Assembly: GCF_009557055.1 (NCBI RefSeq)
Contig: NZ_CP045649.1
Coordinates: 1,153,501-1,217,500 of the forward strand
Length of the DNA stretch: 64,000 bases
Origin: Nocardioides sp. dk884
GTDB taxonomy: Bacteria > Actinomycetota > Actinomycetes > Propionibacteriales > Nocardioidaceae
Direction of reading: 5' to 3'
Shown here in pieces: positions 48,490 to 58,145 of the stretch. Under the pieces are notes generated by a model. The model ran no database searches. It was not told where the DNA came from and worked only from the letters and a program-made list of their open reading frames with translations. Positions within the stretch are counted from its first letter, which is position 1; each line of letters begins with the position of its first letter. The position numbers and the translations under genes are program-made.

Positions 48490-49478
48490 CGCAGGGCTCC
48501 TTCGGGGGCCGGGAGGTGGCAGGCGCCGTGGTGCTCGGGGCCCCGGAGCTCCAGCAGCGGCACCTGGGTGCGGCACACGTCGAGGGCCAGCGGGCAGCGC
48601 GGGTGGAACGCGCACCCGCCCGGTCGCCCGGCGGGCAGCGGCGGCTGCCCGGCGATGGCCGGCAGCGCGGCGCCGCGCGCGGCGAGGTGCGGGCGGCTGG
48701 CGAGCAGCCCGCGCGTGTAGGGGTGCTGGGGGTCGTCGAACAGCTGCTGCACCGGGCCGGTCTCGACCACGCGGCCGGCGTACATCACCGCGACCCGGTC
48801 GGCGATCTCGGCGACCAGGCCGAGGTCGTGGGTGATCAGCACGACGGCGGTGCCGAGGTCGTCGCGGGCGGCCCGGAGCAGGTCGAGCACCTGAGCCTGG
48901 ATGGTGACGTCGAGGGCGGTGGTGGGCTCGTCGGCGATCACCAGGCGCGGCCTGTTGGCCAGCGCGACCGCGATCATCGCGCGCTGCTTCATGCCGCCGG
49001 AGAACTCGTGGGGATACTGCCGCGCCCGCCGCTCCGGGTCGGGTACGCCGACGGCCGCGAGCGCCTCGACGGCGCGGGCGCGGGCCTCGCGCCGCGACAG
49101 CCGCCGGTCGTGCAGCCGCAGGGTCTCCACGATGTGGTCCCCGACGCGCATCAGCGGGTCCAGGGCCTGGGCGGGGTCCTGGAAGACCATCCCGACCTCG
49201 CGGCCGCGGACCTCGCGCAACCGGGCCTCGGAGGCGTCGAGCAGGTCCTCGCCGGCCCAGCCGACCCGGCCGGCGCCCACCCGCACGCCGCCGGGCAGCA
49301 GCCCGAGCACCGAGCGCATGGTCAGGCTCTTGCCGGAGCCGGACTCGCCCACGAGGCCGAGCACCTCGCCGGGCCGGACCGCGAGGTCGACCTCGTCGAC
49401 GATGCGGACCGCTGCGTTCGCCGGGCCGGTCTCCAGGCGCAGCCCGGAGATCTCGAGCAGGGGAGCGGGGGTGCTCAT
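48486..49478 (-). CDS. Peptide-type ABC transporter ATPase, first (DppD/OppD)
   Basis: A 330-residue ATPase: Walker A GESGSGKSL, GMVFQDPAQALDPLMRVG, signature FSGGMKQRAMIA, Walker B LVIADEPTTALD, H-loop ITHDLG, and the C-terminal GCAFHPRCPLALDVCRT. Pairs with the next ATPase to drive import. Four-base overlaps on both sides. Confidence 0.9.
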   Translation of the reverse strand: MSTPAPLLEISGLRLETGPANAAVRIVDEVDLAVRPGEVLGLVGESGSGKSLTMRSVLGLLPGGVRVGAGRVGWAGEDLLDASEARLREVRGREVGMVFQDPAQALDPLMRVGDHIVETLRLHDRRLSRREARARAVEALAAVGVPDPERRARQYPHEFSGGMKQRAMIAVALANRPRLVIADEPTTALDVTIQAQVLDLLRAARDDLGTAVVLITHDLGLVAEIADRVAVMYAGRVVETGPVQQLFDDPQHPYTRGLLASRPHLAARGAALPAIAGQPPLPAGRPGGCAFHPRCPLALDVCRTQVPLLELRGPEHHGACHLPAPEGALR

Positions 49479-50314
49479 CGGGACTCCGTCCTGACGTCGA
49501 GCGCGTCGCGCAGGCCGTCGCCGAGCAGGTTGGTGAGCACGACCGTGAGGGTGAGCGCGGCGCCGGGGAAGACGACCAGCCACCACGAGGTCTCCAGGTA
49601 GGCCCGGCCGTCGTTGAGCATGCTGCCCCACGACGCGGTCGGCGGACGGACGCCGAGGCCGAGGAAGCTGAGCGCGCCCTCGATGACGACCAGGGTGCCG
49701 ACGGTCAGCGTCCAGACCACGAGGTTGGGCGCCAGCACCGTGCGCAGCACGTGGCGGCGCAGGATCCAGGTGTCGCTGGCACCCATGCCGATCGCGGCGT
49801 GCACGTAGTCCTCGCCGCGCAGCGAGGCGGTGGCCGCCCGGGTGATCGCGGTCGGGGTCACCCAGGCCGCGACGGCGAGCAGCACGACCAGCACGGTCAG
49901 GTCCGAGCCGACGACGGCGACGGTGGCGATGGCCAGCACCAGGAACGGGAAGGCGAGCCACACGTTGCCGGCCTCGGTGACGACCCGGTCCACCCACCCG
50001 CCGCGGTAGCCGGCGAGCAGCCCGAGCAGGATGCCGAGCACGCTCGCGGCGGTGGCGGCGACGAAGCCGACCAGCAGCGAGACCCGGCCGCCGTGCAGCG
50101 TGCGCGCCACGATGTCGCGCCCGAGGTGGTCGGTGCCGAGCAGGTGGTCGTTCGACCCGCCGGCCATCCAGGCCGGCGGGACCAGGCGCTGGGAGAGGGT
50201 CTGGGTGTTGGGGTCGTGCTCGGTGAGCAGGCCCGGGAAGGTCACCAGGACCAGCACCACGAGCAGGCCGCCGAGTCCGACGGCCACCGCCGGGCGGCGC
50301 AGCAGGCGGCTCAT
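49475..50314 (-). CDS. Peptide-type ABC transporter permease (DppC)
   Basis: A 279-residue permease with one N-terminal helix, the HLLGTDHLGRDIVARTLHGGRVSLLVGF entry of DppC proteins, four to five more helices, and the EAA loop (REDYVHAAIGMGASDTWILRRHVL type). ATGA overlap with the neighbouring genes. Confidence 0.9.
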   Translation of the reverse strand: MSRLLRRPAVAVGLGGLLVVLVLVTFPGLLTEHDPNTQTLSQRLVPPAWMAGGSNDHLLGTDHLGRDIVARTLHGGRVSLLVGFVAATAASVLGILLGLLAGYRGGWVDRVVTEAGNVWLAFPFLVLAIATVAVVGSDLTVLVVLLAVAAWVTPTAITRAATASLRGEDYVHAAIGMGASDTWILRRHVLRTVLAPNLVVWTLTVGTLVVIEGALSFLGLGVRPPTASWGSMLNDGRAYLETSWWLVVFPGAALTLTVVLTNLLGDGLRDALDVRTESR

Positions 50315-51291
50315 GCCTCCCTCCTCATGCGCGGGTCGAGGCGGTGCAGCACCAGGTCGCCGGCGGCGCTGACGAGCACCACGAGCACCGCGATCACGAA
50401 GACCGTCGCCTGCACGACCGGGTAGTCGCGGCGGAAGATCGAGTCCACGAGCTGGCGCCCGACGCCGTCGTAGGCGAAGAGCGACTCCACGATCACCGCC
50501 CCGGAGATCAGGTGCGCGACCTCGATGGTGACGAACGCGGTCAGCGGCACCAGGGCGTTGCGCAGCGCGTGGTGCCACAGCACCCGGCGCCGGGTGGCGC
50601 CACGGGCCAGGGCGGCGCCGGTGAACTCCTGGCCGAGCGCCTGGAGCACCCCCGACCGCGTCAGCCGCACGATCCGGGCGATGGTGAACGCGGCCAGCGT
50701 GGCCACCGGCAGCACCACGTGCGCCGGGGTGCCGGAGCCGTACGTCGGCAGCCAGCCGAGCTGGAGACCGAGCACGAGCAGCAGCAGGATGCCGAGCAGG
50801 AAGCTCGGGACCGCCTGGAACAGGGCGGCCAGCAGCGACAGCAGCCGGCCCGTCGTACGCCGGTGGCGCGCCGCGGCGAGCACGCCGAGCGGTACGCCGA
50901 CCAGCGTGGAGACCACGATCGTGATCGCGGCCAGCAGCAGGGTCGCGGGCATCCGCTCCAGCACCAGGGCGAGCGCGGGCTGGTCGGTGAGCAGGGACCT
51001 GCCGAAGTCGAGGCGGGCGGTGTCGGCGAGGAACTGGGCGTACTGGGTCAGCAGCGGCTGGTCCAGCCCGAGCGAGACCCGCACCTGCTTGACCTGCTCG
51101 TCGGTGGCGCCCGCCCCGGCGACCACCGCCGCGGGGTCGCCGGAGAGGCGCAGCAGGAAGAACAAGATGGTGAGGATGCCGAGGGTGACCACCAGCAGGC
51201 GCAGCACCCAGAGCGCGATCGTGCGCAGCACCCCACCGGTGGCGGCGGGGGCCCGGACCTCCGCCGCCTCCGGCGTGGCGAGGTCGCTCAT
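50311..51291 (-). CDS. Peptide-type ABC transporter permease (DppB)
   Basis: A 326-residue permease: RLLVVTLGILTILFFLLRLSGDPA, then DQPLLTQYAQFLADTARLDFGRSL, and the EAA loop EFTGAALARGATRRRVLWHHALRNALVPL. About six helices. ATGA overlaps with the substrate-binding protein gene and with DppC. Confidence 0.9.
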   Translation of the reverse strand: MSDLATPEAAEVRAPAATGGVLRTIALWVLRLLVVTLGILTILFFLLRLSGDPAAVVAGAGATDEQVKQVRVSLGLDQPLLTQYAQFLADTARLDFGRSLLTDQPALALVLERMPATLLLAAITIVVSTLVGVPLGVLAAARHRRTTGRLLSLLAALFQAVPSFLLGILLLLVLGLQLGWLPTYGSGTPAHVVLPVATLAAFTIARIVRLTRSGVLQALGQEFTGAALARGATRRRVLWHHALRNALVPLTAFVTIEVAHLISGAVIVESLFAYDGVGRQLVDSIFRRDYPVVQATVFVIAVLVVLVSAAGDLVLHRLDPRMRREA

Positions 51292-52835
51292 GCGGAGCGG
51301 ACGACCTTCTGCAGGTTGATCAGGGACTCCCCGTCGAGGTTCAGCTCGACGTCGCGGCTGTGCACGTAGGCCAGCTTGGGCCAGCCGAGGAACAGCACGC
51401 CCGCCTCCTCGTTGAGCAGCTGGGCCATCTCCTGGATGGTCGCGGCGCGCTTGTCGTCGTCGAGCTCGACGGTCGCCTGCTGGTAGAGCTCCGCGTAGCG
51501 CGGGTTCTCGAAGTGCAGCTGGGTGCCGGGCTGCTGGGGCCCGAAGCGGGTGACGCTCAGGATGTCCTGGAGGTCGAAGTAGTCGGTCTGCCAGTACACG
51601 AGGGGGAACTCGCTCTTGCTGAGCAGGGTGCCGAGGAAAGCCGACAGGTCCTGCAGCTCCACCCGGCTCTTGACCCCGATCGCCTCGAGGTAGCCGACCA
51701 CGATCTCGGCCTGGGCCTTGAAGAACGCGGTGGTGACGATCGGCAGCTCCAGGTCCTTCACCCCGGCCTCGGCCAGCAGCTCCTTGGCGCCGTCGGGGTC
51801 GTAGGGGAACCCCTCGAGGCTGTCGTCGTAGCCGAGGTAGCCGGGCTGCAGCAGCTGGCCGGTGCTGACCTCGCCGTACCCGCCGAGACCGACCTCGACG
51901 AACTCCTCGTGGTTGATCGCCATGTTGATCGCCCGGCGCACCCGCGGGTCGGCCAGGGCCGGCTCGGCGTCGGGGATCAGCGAGCAGATCGCGCAGGAGC
52001 CGGCGCTGGGGGTCTCGAGGTCGAGGGTGCCCTGCAGCTGGGCGACCTGGTCGGGCGCGAGGCCGAAGGCGGTGTCGACCTCGCCGGCGCGGACCGCGAT
52101 CGCCAGCGAGCTGGGGTCGCTGATCGCCACGAGGGTCGCGGTGGCGATGCTCTCGGAGGGCTGCCAGGCGTCGTCGTACCGCTCGAGCTCGACCTCCTGG
52201 TCGGGCTTGTAGCCGACCACGCGGAACGGGCCGGTGCCGGAGATGGTCTCCACCGTGACCTCCTTGCCGATCGTGGCGGGGTCGACGATGTCGATCATCG
52301 TGAGCCGGTTGAGCAGGATCGGGTCGGGTGCGGAGGTGATCACCCGCACCGTGCGCGCGTCGATGACCTCGACCTTGCTGATCGGACCGAGGCGGCCGAC
52401 GAGCAGCGAGTACGCCGGGTCGCCGGACAGGATCCGCTCGACGTTGGCCTTGACGGCCTTCGCGTCGAAGGTGCCGCCGTTGTGGAAGGTGACGCCCTCG
52501 CGCAGGGTCAGCTCGAGGGTGGTGTCGTCGACCCGCGTCCAGTCGGTGGCCAGCGAGGCGACGATCTCGCCCTCGCCATCGAAGTCGACCAGGGAGTCGA
52601 AGACGTTGATGGCGTAGGTGCGCCCGACGTTGGAGGTCGCGGCGTGCGGGTCGATCGCGCTGGTGATCGCGGTCGAGCCGAGGGTGATCGCGGCGGCGGG
52701 CAGCGCGCTGCCGCCGCCGCCGGTGCCCGCTCCGCCCTCGTCGGTGCTGCAGCTGGCCAGCGTCCAGGCGGCCACGGCGCCAAGACCGAGGCCCATCAGG
52801 CCGCGACGGGTCAGGGCAGGAGTGATGTCAGGCAT
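51288..52835 (-). CDS. ABC transporter substrate-binding lipoprotein (family 5)
   Basis: A 515-residue SBP. The N-terminus joins a twin-arginine-like run (TRRGLMGLGLGAVAAW) to a lipobox (LASC), so it is likely a Tat-exported lipoprotein. The SBP_bac_5 fold shows in YAINVFDSLVDFD, LTLREGVTFHNGGTFDAKAVKANVERI and PRVRRAINMAINHEEFVE. Solute is probably a peptide, opine or small oligomer; nearby GH2 glycosidase might hint at glycosides. First gene of the operon. Confidence 0.9.
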   Translation of the reverse strand: MPDITPALTRRGLMGLGLGAVAAWTLASCSTDEGGAGTGGGGSALPAAAITLGSTAITSAIDPHAATSNVGRTYAINVFDSLVDFDGEGEIVASLATDWTRVDDTTLELTLREGVTFHNGGTFDAKAVKANVERILSGDPAYSLLVGRLGPISKVEVIDARTVRVITSAPDPILLNRLTMIDIVDPATIGKEVTVETISGTGPFRVVGYKPDQEVELERYDDAWQPSESIATATLVAISDPSSLAIAVRAGEVDTAFGLAPDQVAQLQGTLDLETPSAGSCAICSLIPDAEPALADPRVRRAINMAINHEEFVEVGLGGYGEVSTGQLLQPGYLGYDDSLEGFPYDPDGAKELLAEAGVKDLELPIVTTAFFKAQAEIVVGYLEAIGVKSRVELQDLSAFLGTLLSKSEFPLVYWQTDYFDLQDILSVTRFGPQQPGTQLHFENPRYAELYQQATVELDDDKRAATIQEMAQLLNEEAGVLFLGWPKLAYVHSRDVELNLDGESLINLQKVVRSA

Positions 52836-53002
52836 GGGGGTCCCCTCATCCGGCGACGACGCGTTCCACTCCGTGGAAACCCGTCCGTAGGTGTATATGA
52901 TCGTAGGACATACGTCACGTTCGAGTCGGGGAAACCTGATCTGCGAGACATGGAAGGGCGCTGCTCGTCGTGGTGCTGGACCCCACCGAGGAGGCTGGGC
53001 GC
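52836..53002. promoter_or_regulatory. Divergent spacer of the importer operon and GH2 gene
   Basis: The spacer is AT-richer than its surroundings. TATGAT at 52896-52901 is a good -10, and CGTAGG occurs twice flanking it (52885-52890 and 52902-52907). GAGGCT ends 6 nt before the GH2 ATG at 53003. No regulator gene is adjacent, so the operator is unassigned. Confidence 0.4.
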
Positions 53003-54871
53003 ATGAGCCCCCTGACCAGCCTGCCGACCGTCCCGCTGCTCACCAGATGGGGCCGCGAGCTCGACCGCGACCACCCGCTGCCCGAGCACCCGCGCCCGCA
53101 GCTGGTGCGTCCGCGCTGGCACAACCTCAACGGCCGCTGGTCCCACGCGATCGTGCCGACCCCGCTGGAGGGGCCGGTGCCCGACGCCTGGGACGGCGAG
53201 ATCGTGGTGCCGTTCTCCCCGGAGGCGCCGCTGTCCGGTGCCGCCCGAGGCCCCGGCGCCGACGAGGCGCTCTGGTACGACCGCACCGTCACCCTGCCGG
53301 CCGCGGTGCGCCCGGGGTCGGGGGAGCGGGTGCTGCTCCACCTCGGCGCGGTCGACCAGGAGTGCCGGGTGCTCGCCGGGCCGCCCGGCGCCGAACCGGT
53401 CGAGGTCGGCGCGCACGTCGGTGGCTACCTGCCGTTCAGCTGCGACGTCACCGACGCCCTCGCGGCCGACGGGTCGGTGCGGCTGCTGGTGGCGGTGCGG
53501 GACCGCACGGAGGCGGTGCCGCTGACCCGGGGCAAGCAGCGCACCGAGCGCGGCGGGATCTGGTACACCCCGCACTCCGGCATCTGGCAGACCGTCTGGG
53601 CGGAGACCGTGCCGGCCACCCATGTCACCCGCCTCGACCTGGTGCCGCACCTGGTGGCCGCCGACCCGGCCGCCTCCGCGGTCGAGGTCACCGTGCACGC
53701 GGCCGGCCCCGAGTTCGATGCCCCGGCCGAGGTGGAGCTGCTCGCCGAGGGCGCGGTCGTGGCCCGGGGTGTCGCGCGCCCCGGCGTACCGCTGCGGCTG
53801 GGGGTGCCCGACGCACGCCACTGGTCGCCAGAGGACCCGTTCCTCTACGACGTGCGGGTGCGGCTCGGCTCGGGTGATCTCGCCGACGAGGTGACCTCCT
53901 ACGTCGGGATGCGCTCGGTCGGCGTGGGGCCCGGCCCCGACGGGCGCCCGCGGCTGCTGCTCAACGGTGCGCCGTACTTCCATGCCGGGGTGCTCGACCA
54001 GGGCTACTGGCCCGACGGGCTGTGCACGCCGCCGTCGGACGCGGCCATGGTCCATGACATCACCGAGATGAAGCGGCTCGGGTTCACGATGCTGCGCAAG
54101 CACATCAAGGTCGAGCCGATGCGCTGGTACGCCCACTGCGACCGGATCGGGATGCTGGTGTGGCAGGACGCGGTCAACGGCGGCGGCGCCTACCGCGGCA
54201 AGGTGGTCACCGCTCCCGCGGTCGCGCCGTTCGTGCACTACCGCGACACCGGGGCCCGCGCCCACGCCCGGTTTGCCCGTGAGGACGCCGCCGGCCGGGC
54301 CGGGTTCGAGGCGGAGCTGCGCGCGATGGTCGAGCACCTGCGCAGCGTGCCCTCGATCGTGGCCTGGGTGCCGTTCAACGAGGGCTGGGGACAGTTCGAC
54401 GCGGTCCGGATCGCCGCCGAGGTGCGGCTGCTCGACCCGACCCGCATCATCGACCACGCCAGCGGCTGGCACGACCAGGGCGCCGGCGACCTGCGCAGCC
54501 TGCACGTCTACTTCCGCCACTTCCGGACCCCGCGCTCGGTGCGCCTGCGCCGCGAGGAGCGGGTGCTGGCGCTGACCGAGTACGGCGGCTACGCGCTGCC
54601 CGTGCCCGGCCACGTGTGGGGCGAGGGCAGCTTCGGCTACCGGAAGATGCGCACCGCCTCAGACCTGCTCGCGGCCTTCGAGCGGCTCCACGACGACCAG
54701 CTCGTGCCCGCGGTGCGCCAGGGCCTGGCCGCGATCGTCTACACCCAGGTCAGCGACGTGGAGGACGAGCTCAACGGGCTGCTCACCTACGACCGCGAGG
54801 TGACCAAGCTGCCGGCCGAGCGGGTGCGTGCCGTGCTGGACCGGCTGCGGGCTGCTGCGGAGGCGCACTAG
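53003..54871 (+). CDS. Glycoside hydrolase family 2 protein
   Basis: A 622-residue GH2 enzyme (beta-galactosidase/glucuronidase/mannosidase class): jelly-roll N-terminal domain with WYDRTVTLPA and GIWYTPHSGIWQTVW, an Ig-like domain, and a TIM barrel with GFTMLRKHIKVEPMRWYAHCDRIGMLVWQD. The acid/base Glu is in WVPFNEGWGQFD and the nucleophile in LALTEYGGYA. No signal peptide is seen, so it is probably cytoplasmic. It is divergent from the ABC importer, which may bring in its substrate. Confidence 0.85.
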   Translation: MSPLTSLPTVPLLTRWGRELDRDHPLPEHPRPQLVRPRWHNLNGRWSHAIVPTPLEGPVPDAWDGEIVVPFSPEAPLSGAARGPGADEALWYDRTVTLPAAVRPGSGERVLLHLGAVDQECRVLAGPPGAEPVEVGAHVGGYLPFSCDVTDALAADGSVRLLVAVRDRTEAVPLTRGKQRTERGGIWYTPHSGIWQTVWAETVPATHVTRLDLVPHLVAADPAASAVEVTVHAAGPEFDAPAEVELLAEGAVVARGVARPGVPLRLGVPDARHWSPEDPFLYDVRVRLGSGDLADEVTSYVGMRSVGVGPGPDGRPRLLLNGAPYFHAGVLDQGYWPDGLCTPPSDAAMVHDITEMKRLGFTMLRKHIKVEPMRWYAHCDRIGMLVWQDAVNGGGAYRGKVVTAPAVAPFVHYRDTGARAHARFAREDAAGRAGFEAELRAMVEHLRSVPSIVAWVPFNEGWGQFDAVRIAAEVRLLDPTRIIDHASGWHDQGAGDLRSLHVYFRHFRTPRSVRLRREERVLALTEYGGYALPVPGHVWGEGSFGYRKMRTASDLLAAFERLHDDQLVPAVRQGLAAIVYTQVSDVEDELNGLLTYDREVTKLPAERVRAVLDRLRAAAEAH

Positions 54872-56094
54872 GGGATGGCGGTGCGGCCCACTGTCTCGGG
54901 CTCGTGCTTCAGCAGCCGGGAGGTGTAGGCAGTGCATCCGGCGAAGATGAGTCCAGCGATCCCGAAGGGCGCGGCAAGTCCGGCGGCGGAGGCGATCGGG
55001 CCCGCGATCGCAGCCCCGATGACGAGTCCCATGAGTCCGGAGAGCTTGAACAGGCTGTTCTGCCGTCCACGCAGGTCGTCGGGGACCAGCCGTTGACGTA
55101 GTGAGACCACGCAGATGTTCCACACCGTCGCGTGGAAGATGTACGCCGCCAGCAGCAGGCCGGCGACGTAGGGGCTCGTGGTGACGGAGAGCCCGAGCAT
55201 CGTGATGGCCCCGAGGGCGAGTGCGCCGGGAACCAGGATCCGGTATCCGACGGCCCGCCTCATCCTCGCTGTGGAGATGGAGGCAAGGAGCCCGCCGAGC
55301 GAGGACACGGCGAGGATCACTCCGTATCCCGTGGGACCGACGTCCAGGGTGTCCGTCGCGTAGAGCACGATGATCGAGAAGGTCATCATGTAGGCGACGC
55401 TCGCGAGGCCTCCCGTGATCGCCAGGCCGAGGAGCAGCTGCTGGCCCCGGATCCACCTGGCCCCCGCCGCCGCGTCCCGCCACATTGTCGGGCGCTTGCC
55501 CGGGACTTCGTCAGTCCTTGCGGGGCGTGGTTGTCGCGGGATCGCCAGGAACACGAGTCCGGCTGCCGCGTACAACGCACCTGTCGCGGCGAGCGGTGCG
55601 GCGACGGCGATGGCGAACAGGAAGCCGCCCAACGGAGGACCGACGAACTCGTCGGCGACCAGCTGTGCGGTGGTGATCCGGCCGTTGGCGCGGTCCAGGT
55701 CGTCAGGCTCGACCAGGGCAGGCAAGACCGAGAGGGCAGCGTTGTCGGCGGCGATCTCCATCACGCCGACGAGGGCAAACGCGAGGTAGAGGAGCAGCAG
55801 CGACTCGATTCCGGCGGTGAAGGCCAACGACAGCGCAACGAGGATCAGCCCTCTCAGCACGTTCGGCAGCCAGATGAGCAACCGTCGATCCACGCGATCG
55901 ACGACGACCCCCACAGGCACGACCAGGAGCATCCGAACTGCGGAGTACACCAGCGCCAGTCCGGCGATCACTGTCGGGTTGGTGGTGATCGACGTGGCGA
56001 CCAGGGGGATGGCTACGAAGGCAACGCCGTCGGCCATGTTGCCCGCTGCGTTCCCCGTCCACAGCCACCGAAAGTCGCGCCCGAGTGACGGCAT
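54868..56094 (-). CDS. MFS transporter
   Basis: A 408-residue carrier with about 12 helices: FRWLWTGNAAGNMADGVAFVAIPLVA at the start, VVDRVDRRLLIWLPNVLRG as the family A-like loop, and a second half beginning near LLLGLAITGGLASVAYMM. It resembles drug-efflux MFS_3 (macrolide/enterobactin) proteins. Its codons are less GC-rich than neighbours, a hint of recent transfer. The stop overlaps the GH2 stop. Confidence 0.85.
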   Translation of the reverse strand: MPSLGRDFRWLWTGNAAGNMADGVAFVAIPLVATSITTNPTVIAGLALVYSAVRMLLVVPVGVVVDRVDRRLLIWLPNVLRGLILVALSLAFTAGIESLLLLYLAFALVGVMEIAADNAALSVLPALVEPDDLDRANGRITTAQLVADEFVGPPLGGFLFAIAVAAPLAATGALYAAAGLVFLAIPRQPRPARTDEVPGKRPTMWRDAAAGARWIRGQQLLLGLAITGGLASVAYMMTFSIIVLYATDTLDVGPTGYGVILAVSSLGGLLASISTARMRRAVGYRILVPGALALGAITMLGLSVTTSPYVAGLLLAAYIFHATVWNICVVSLRQRLVPDDLRGRQNSLFKLSGLMGLVIGAAIAGPIASAAGLAAPFGIAGLIFAGCTAYTSRLLKHEPETVGRTAIP

Positions 56095-56262
56095 GGGCCA
56101 GACCCTCTCACGGGAGTGAGGCAGGTCCCGGGTGCCGACCGGCGCTCGCCCTTCGCCAAGGACTCCCGCCGTGGCGCCGTGGCGTGTTCACTCGAGGGGG
56201 ACACCTGCCGTCGCAGCTCGTCCGACGCCGCAGCGGAGCCGGACGACCACCTGGAGGATCCG

Positions 56263-56616
56263 ATGCAGATCCAGATCATTGTCCGCGGCCAGATCTTTAC
56301 CGCCACCTTGCAGGACAGCTCCGCGGCCACCGACCTCGTCGCGCAGCTGCCGGTCACGCTCGAGATGACCGACCACCAGGGGGTCGAGAAGACCGGCCCC
56401 CTGCCTGCGCCGCTGTCGCTGGAGGGCCAACCCGAGGGCGCCGACCCGGACATCGGGGACCTGGGCTACTACGCCCCGGGCAACGACCTCGTCCTCTATT
56501 ACGGTGACCAGTCCTACTACCCGGGCATCGTCGTGCTCGGCCGGCTCGACGGCGACGCCGCCGAGCGGATCGCCAGCATGGGCGGTGCGATCACCGCGAC
56601 CATCGAGACGCGGTGA
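56263..56616 (+). CDS. Cyclophilin-like fold protein
   Basis: A 117-residue protein: QIIVRGQIFTATLQDSSAATDLVAQLPVTLEM, then DIGDLGYYAPGNDLVLYYGDQSYYPGIVVLGRLDG. This is the cyclophilin-like (TM1367/DUF369) pattern found in many bacteria. Isomerase activity is not shown. ATG 56263 has GGAGGATCC upstream; the open frame before it to 56116 is not protein-like. Confidence 0.75.
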   Translation: MQIQIIVRGQIFTATLQDSSAATDLVAQLPVTLEMTDHQGVEKTGPLPAPLSLEGQPEGADPDIGDLGYYAPGNDLVLYYGDQSYYPGIVVLGRLDGDAAERIASMGGAITATIETR

Positions 56617-56806
56617 CCACGAGGGAGCTGCGGTCGCTCATTCCCTCGCTGACCCGGAGCACCGCGCCGCAGGTCGAGCGCGAACGCCGACGCGCGCAGT
56701 CCGGACATCGAGTCGCCAGCGCAGAGGGATACGCCCGGGGAGGACCCGAGCCAGCGCAGGGATACGGCCCCGCCGGCGGGGTGCGGGCGGGGTCGGGACG
56801 CGAGAC
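56617..56806. other. Spacer without a clear gene
   Basis: About 190 bp between the cyclophilin-like gene and the stop of the DUF222 gene. A loose repeat (GGGATACG at two places near 56727 and 56760) is all I see. Confidence 0.4.
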
Positions 56807-58117
56807 CTACTCGTCGGGCGGGTGCGCGGTGAGGAGATGGGTGGTGCCGTGGTCCTTCACGAGGTGGAGCCCGTGTGGGGACCGCCAGAGGTACGTCGCG
56901 GTGTCGGTCTTGTCGTAGGACCAGCCCGTATGGGTCTTGGCCCGGTGATGTCGACGACAGAGCGGGGCGAGGTTGCAGGAGCAGGTCGGGCCGCCGCTCG
57001 GTCCCGCGCCATGGGCGATGACGTGGTCGGTGTCGCAGCGCCGGGCGGGGCGCTCACACCAGGGGAAAGCGCAGACCGGTTGGGCGAGACGGGTCTGCTC
57101 GGCGAGCTTGTCAGGGACGGCGTAGGCATCGGTGTGGTGGTGGGCCTCGAGGTCGATGACCGGCTTCACGACCACCTGAGTCTCAGCGCCGCACCACTGT
57201 CGGACCTGTTCGGTCGACACGATGGACCGGGTCTCCTCGACGTGCGCGATGCCTGCCTCGTCGCGGGAGACCGCGGCCTGCGACAGGTGCACGTGGATGA
57301 CGACCTGGCGGGGCTTCACCACCGAAGCGGTGCCCCCACCCGCCTCCACCCGCAGGTCGAAGGCGAGCTGGCGTCGGGCGAGCTCACCAGCGGCCATGGA
57401 GCGGCGCACATCGAGGGACTCCGTCGATCCGAGCGCGGCGAGATCTTCCGCGCCCTGGCGGATCGCGGTGTCCAGATCCATCGCGTCGGCCAGGTCGAGG
57501 ACCCCCTCCACGTGGACGGTGCCGTCGTGGATGGCCTTGTCGGTGTGGACGTCGAACCGGCGTCCCTCAGCTGCGGCGAGACGTTCCTTCTCCGCACCTT
57601 CGGGGTCGAAGGCGACCCGGGCCTGGTCGACGAGCCGCTCGATCCCGGCCCAGCTGATCTTGCCCACGAAGCCGGCCAGCTGGCGGTCCACGAACTCCGC
57701 GCCGTCCATCGGCAGCGTGGTAGTCAGCTGCGCGAGTCGCCGGGCCTTCCACAGCGGGACCTTGCCGGCGCGGACCAGCTTCCAGGTCCGCTTGAGCCGG
57801 TGCGCCAGCTCCAGCGCATCCCCGACGAGCGAACGGGATGCGTCGGTCGACATGCCGATCGCGGCACCGAACTCCATCGGCGCGAACTCCGCCACCAGCG
57901 GCGCACCCTCACCAGCGAGCGGGACGGCCAGCTCGCCGAAGACCAGCCCGGTCGCCGGTGTCGCGTCGGCGACCGACTGTTCGGGGTGCATCGCCGCCCA
58001 CACCAGAGCGGCCTCCAAGACGTCGATCTCCGCCCGCTGGGCCGCAGCCCGGCGGCGCTGCGCGAATGCCAGCACGGCGGCTGGAGTGTCGCAGTCGGGG
58101 AGTTCGGGGGAGGCCAC
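56807..58117 (-). CDS. DUF222 / HNH endonuclease, LexA-controlled
   Basis: A 436-residue full-length relative of the protein at 1-996. DUF222 occupies most of it (LVWAAMHPEQSV...RLVDQARVAFDPEGAEKERLAAAEGR). The HNH end reads CAFPWCERPARRCDTDHVIAHGAGPSGGPTCSCNLAPLCRRHHRAKTH with ligands intact. GTG start at 58117, TAGAAT 5 nt upstream and a LexA box just beyond. Mycobacterial 13E12-family genes are likewise in the SOS regulon. Confidence 0.88.
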   Translation of the reverse strand: MASPELPDCDTPAAVLAFAQRRRAAAQRAEIDVLEAALVWAAMHPEQSVADATPATGLVFGELAVPLAGEGAPLVAEFAPMEFGAAIGMSTDASRSLVGDALELAHRLKRTWKLVRAGKVPLWKARRLAQLTTTLPMDGAEFVDRQLAGFVGKISWAGIERLVDQARVAFDPEGAEKERLAAAEGRRFDVHTDKAIHDGTVHVEGVLDLADAMDLDTAIRQGAEDLAALGSTESLDVRRSMAAGELARRQLAFDLRVEAGGGTASVVKPRQVVIHVHLSQAAVSRDEAGIAHVEETRSIVSTEQVRQWCGAETQVVVKPVIDLEAHHHTDAYAVPDKLAEQTRLAQPVCAFPWCERPARRCDTDHVIAHGAGPSGGPTCSCNLAPLCRRHHRAKTHTGWSYDKTDTATYLWRSPHGLHLVKDHGTTHLLTAHPPDE

Positions 58118-58122
58118 GCCTC

Positions 58123-58128
58123 ATTCTA
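58123..58128 (-). promoter_or_regulatory. -10 hexamer TAGAAT of the DUF222 gene
   Basis: TAGAAT on the minus strand, 5 nt before the GTG. It abuts the LexA box, so a bound repressor would block polymerase. Confidence 0.6.
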
Positions 58129-58129
58129 C

Positions 58130-58145
58130 TCGAACGTGCGTTCGA
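58130..58145. promoter_or_regulatory. LexA (SOS) box
   Basis: TCGAACGTGCGTTCGA fits the actinobacterial LexA consensus TCGAAC-N4-GTTCGA exactly on both arms. Confidence 0.88.
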
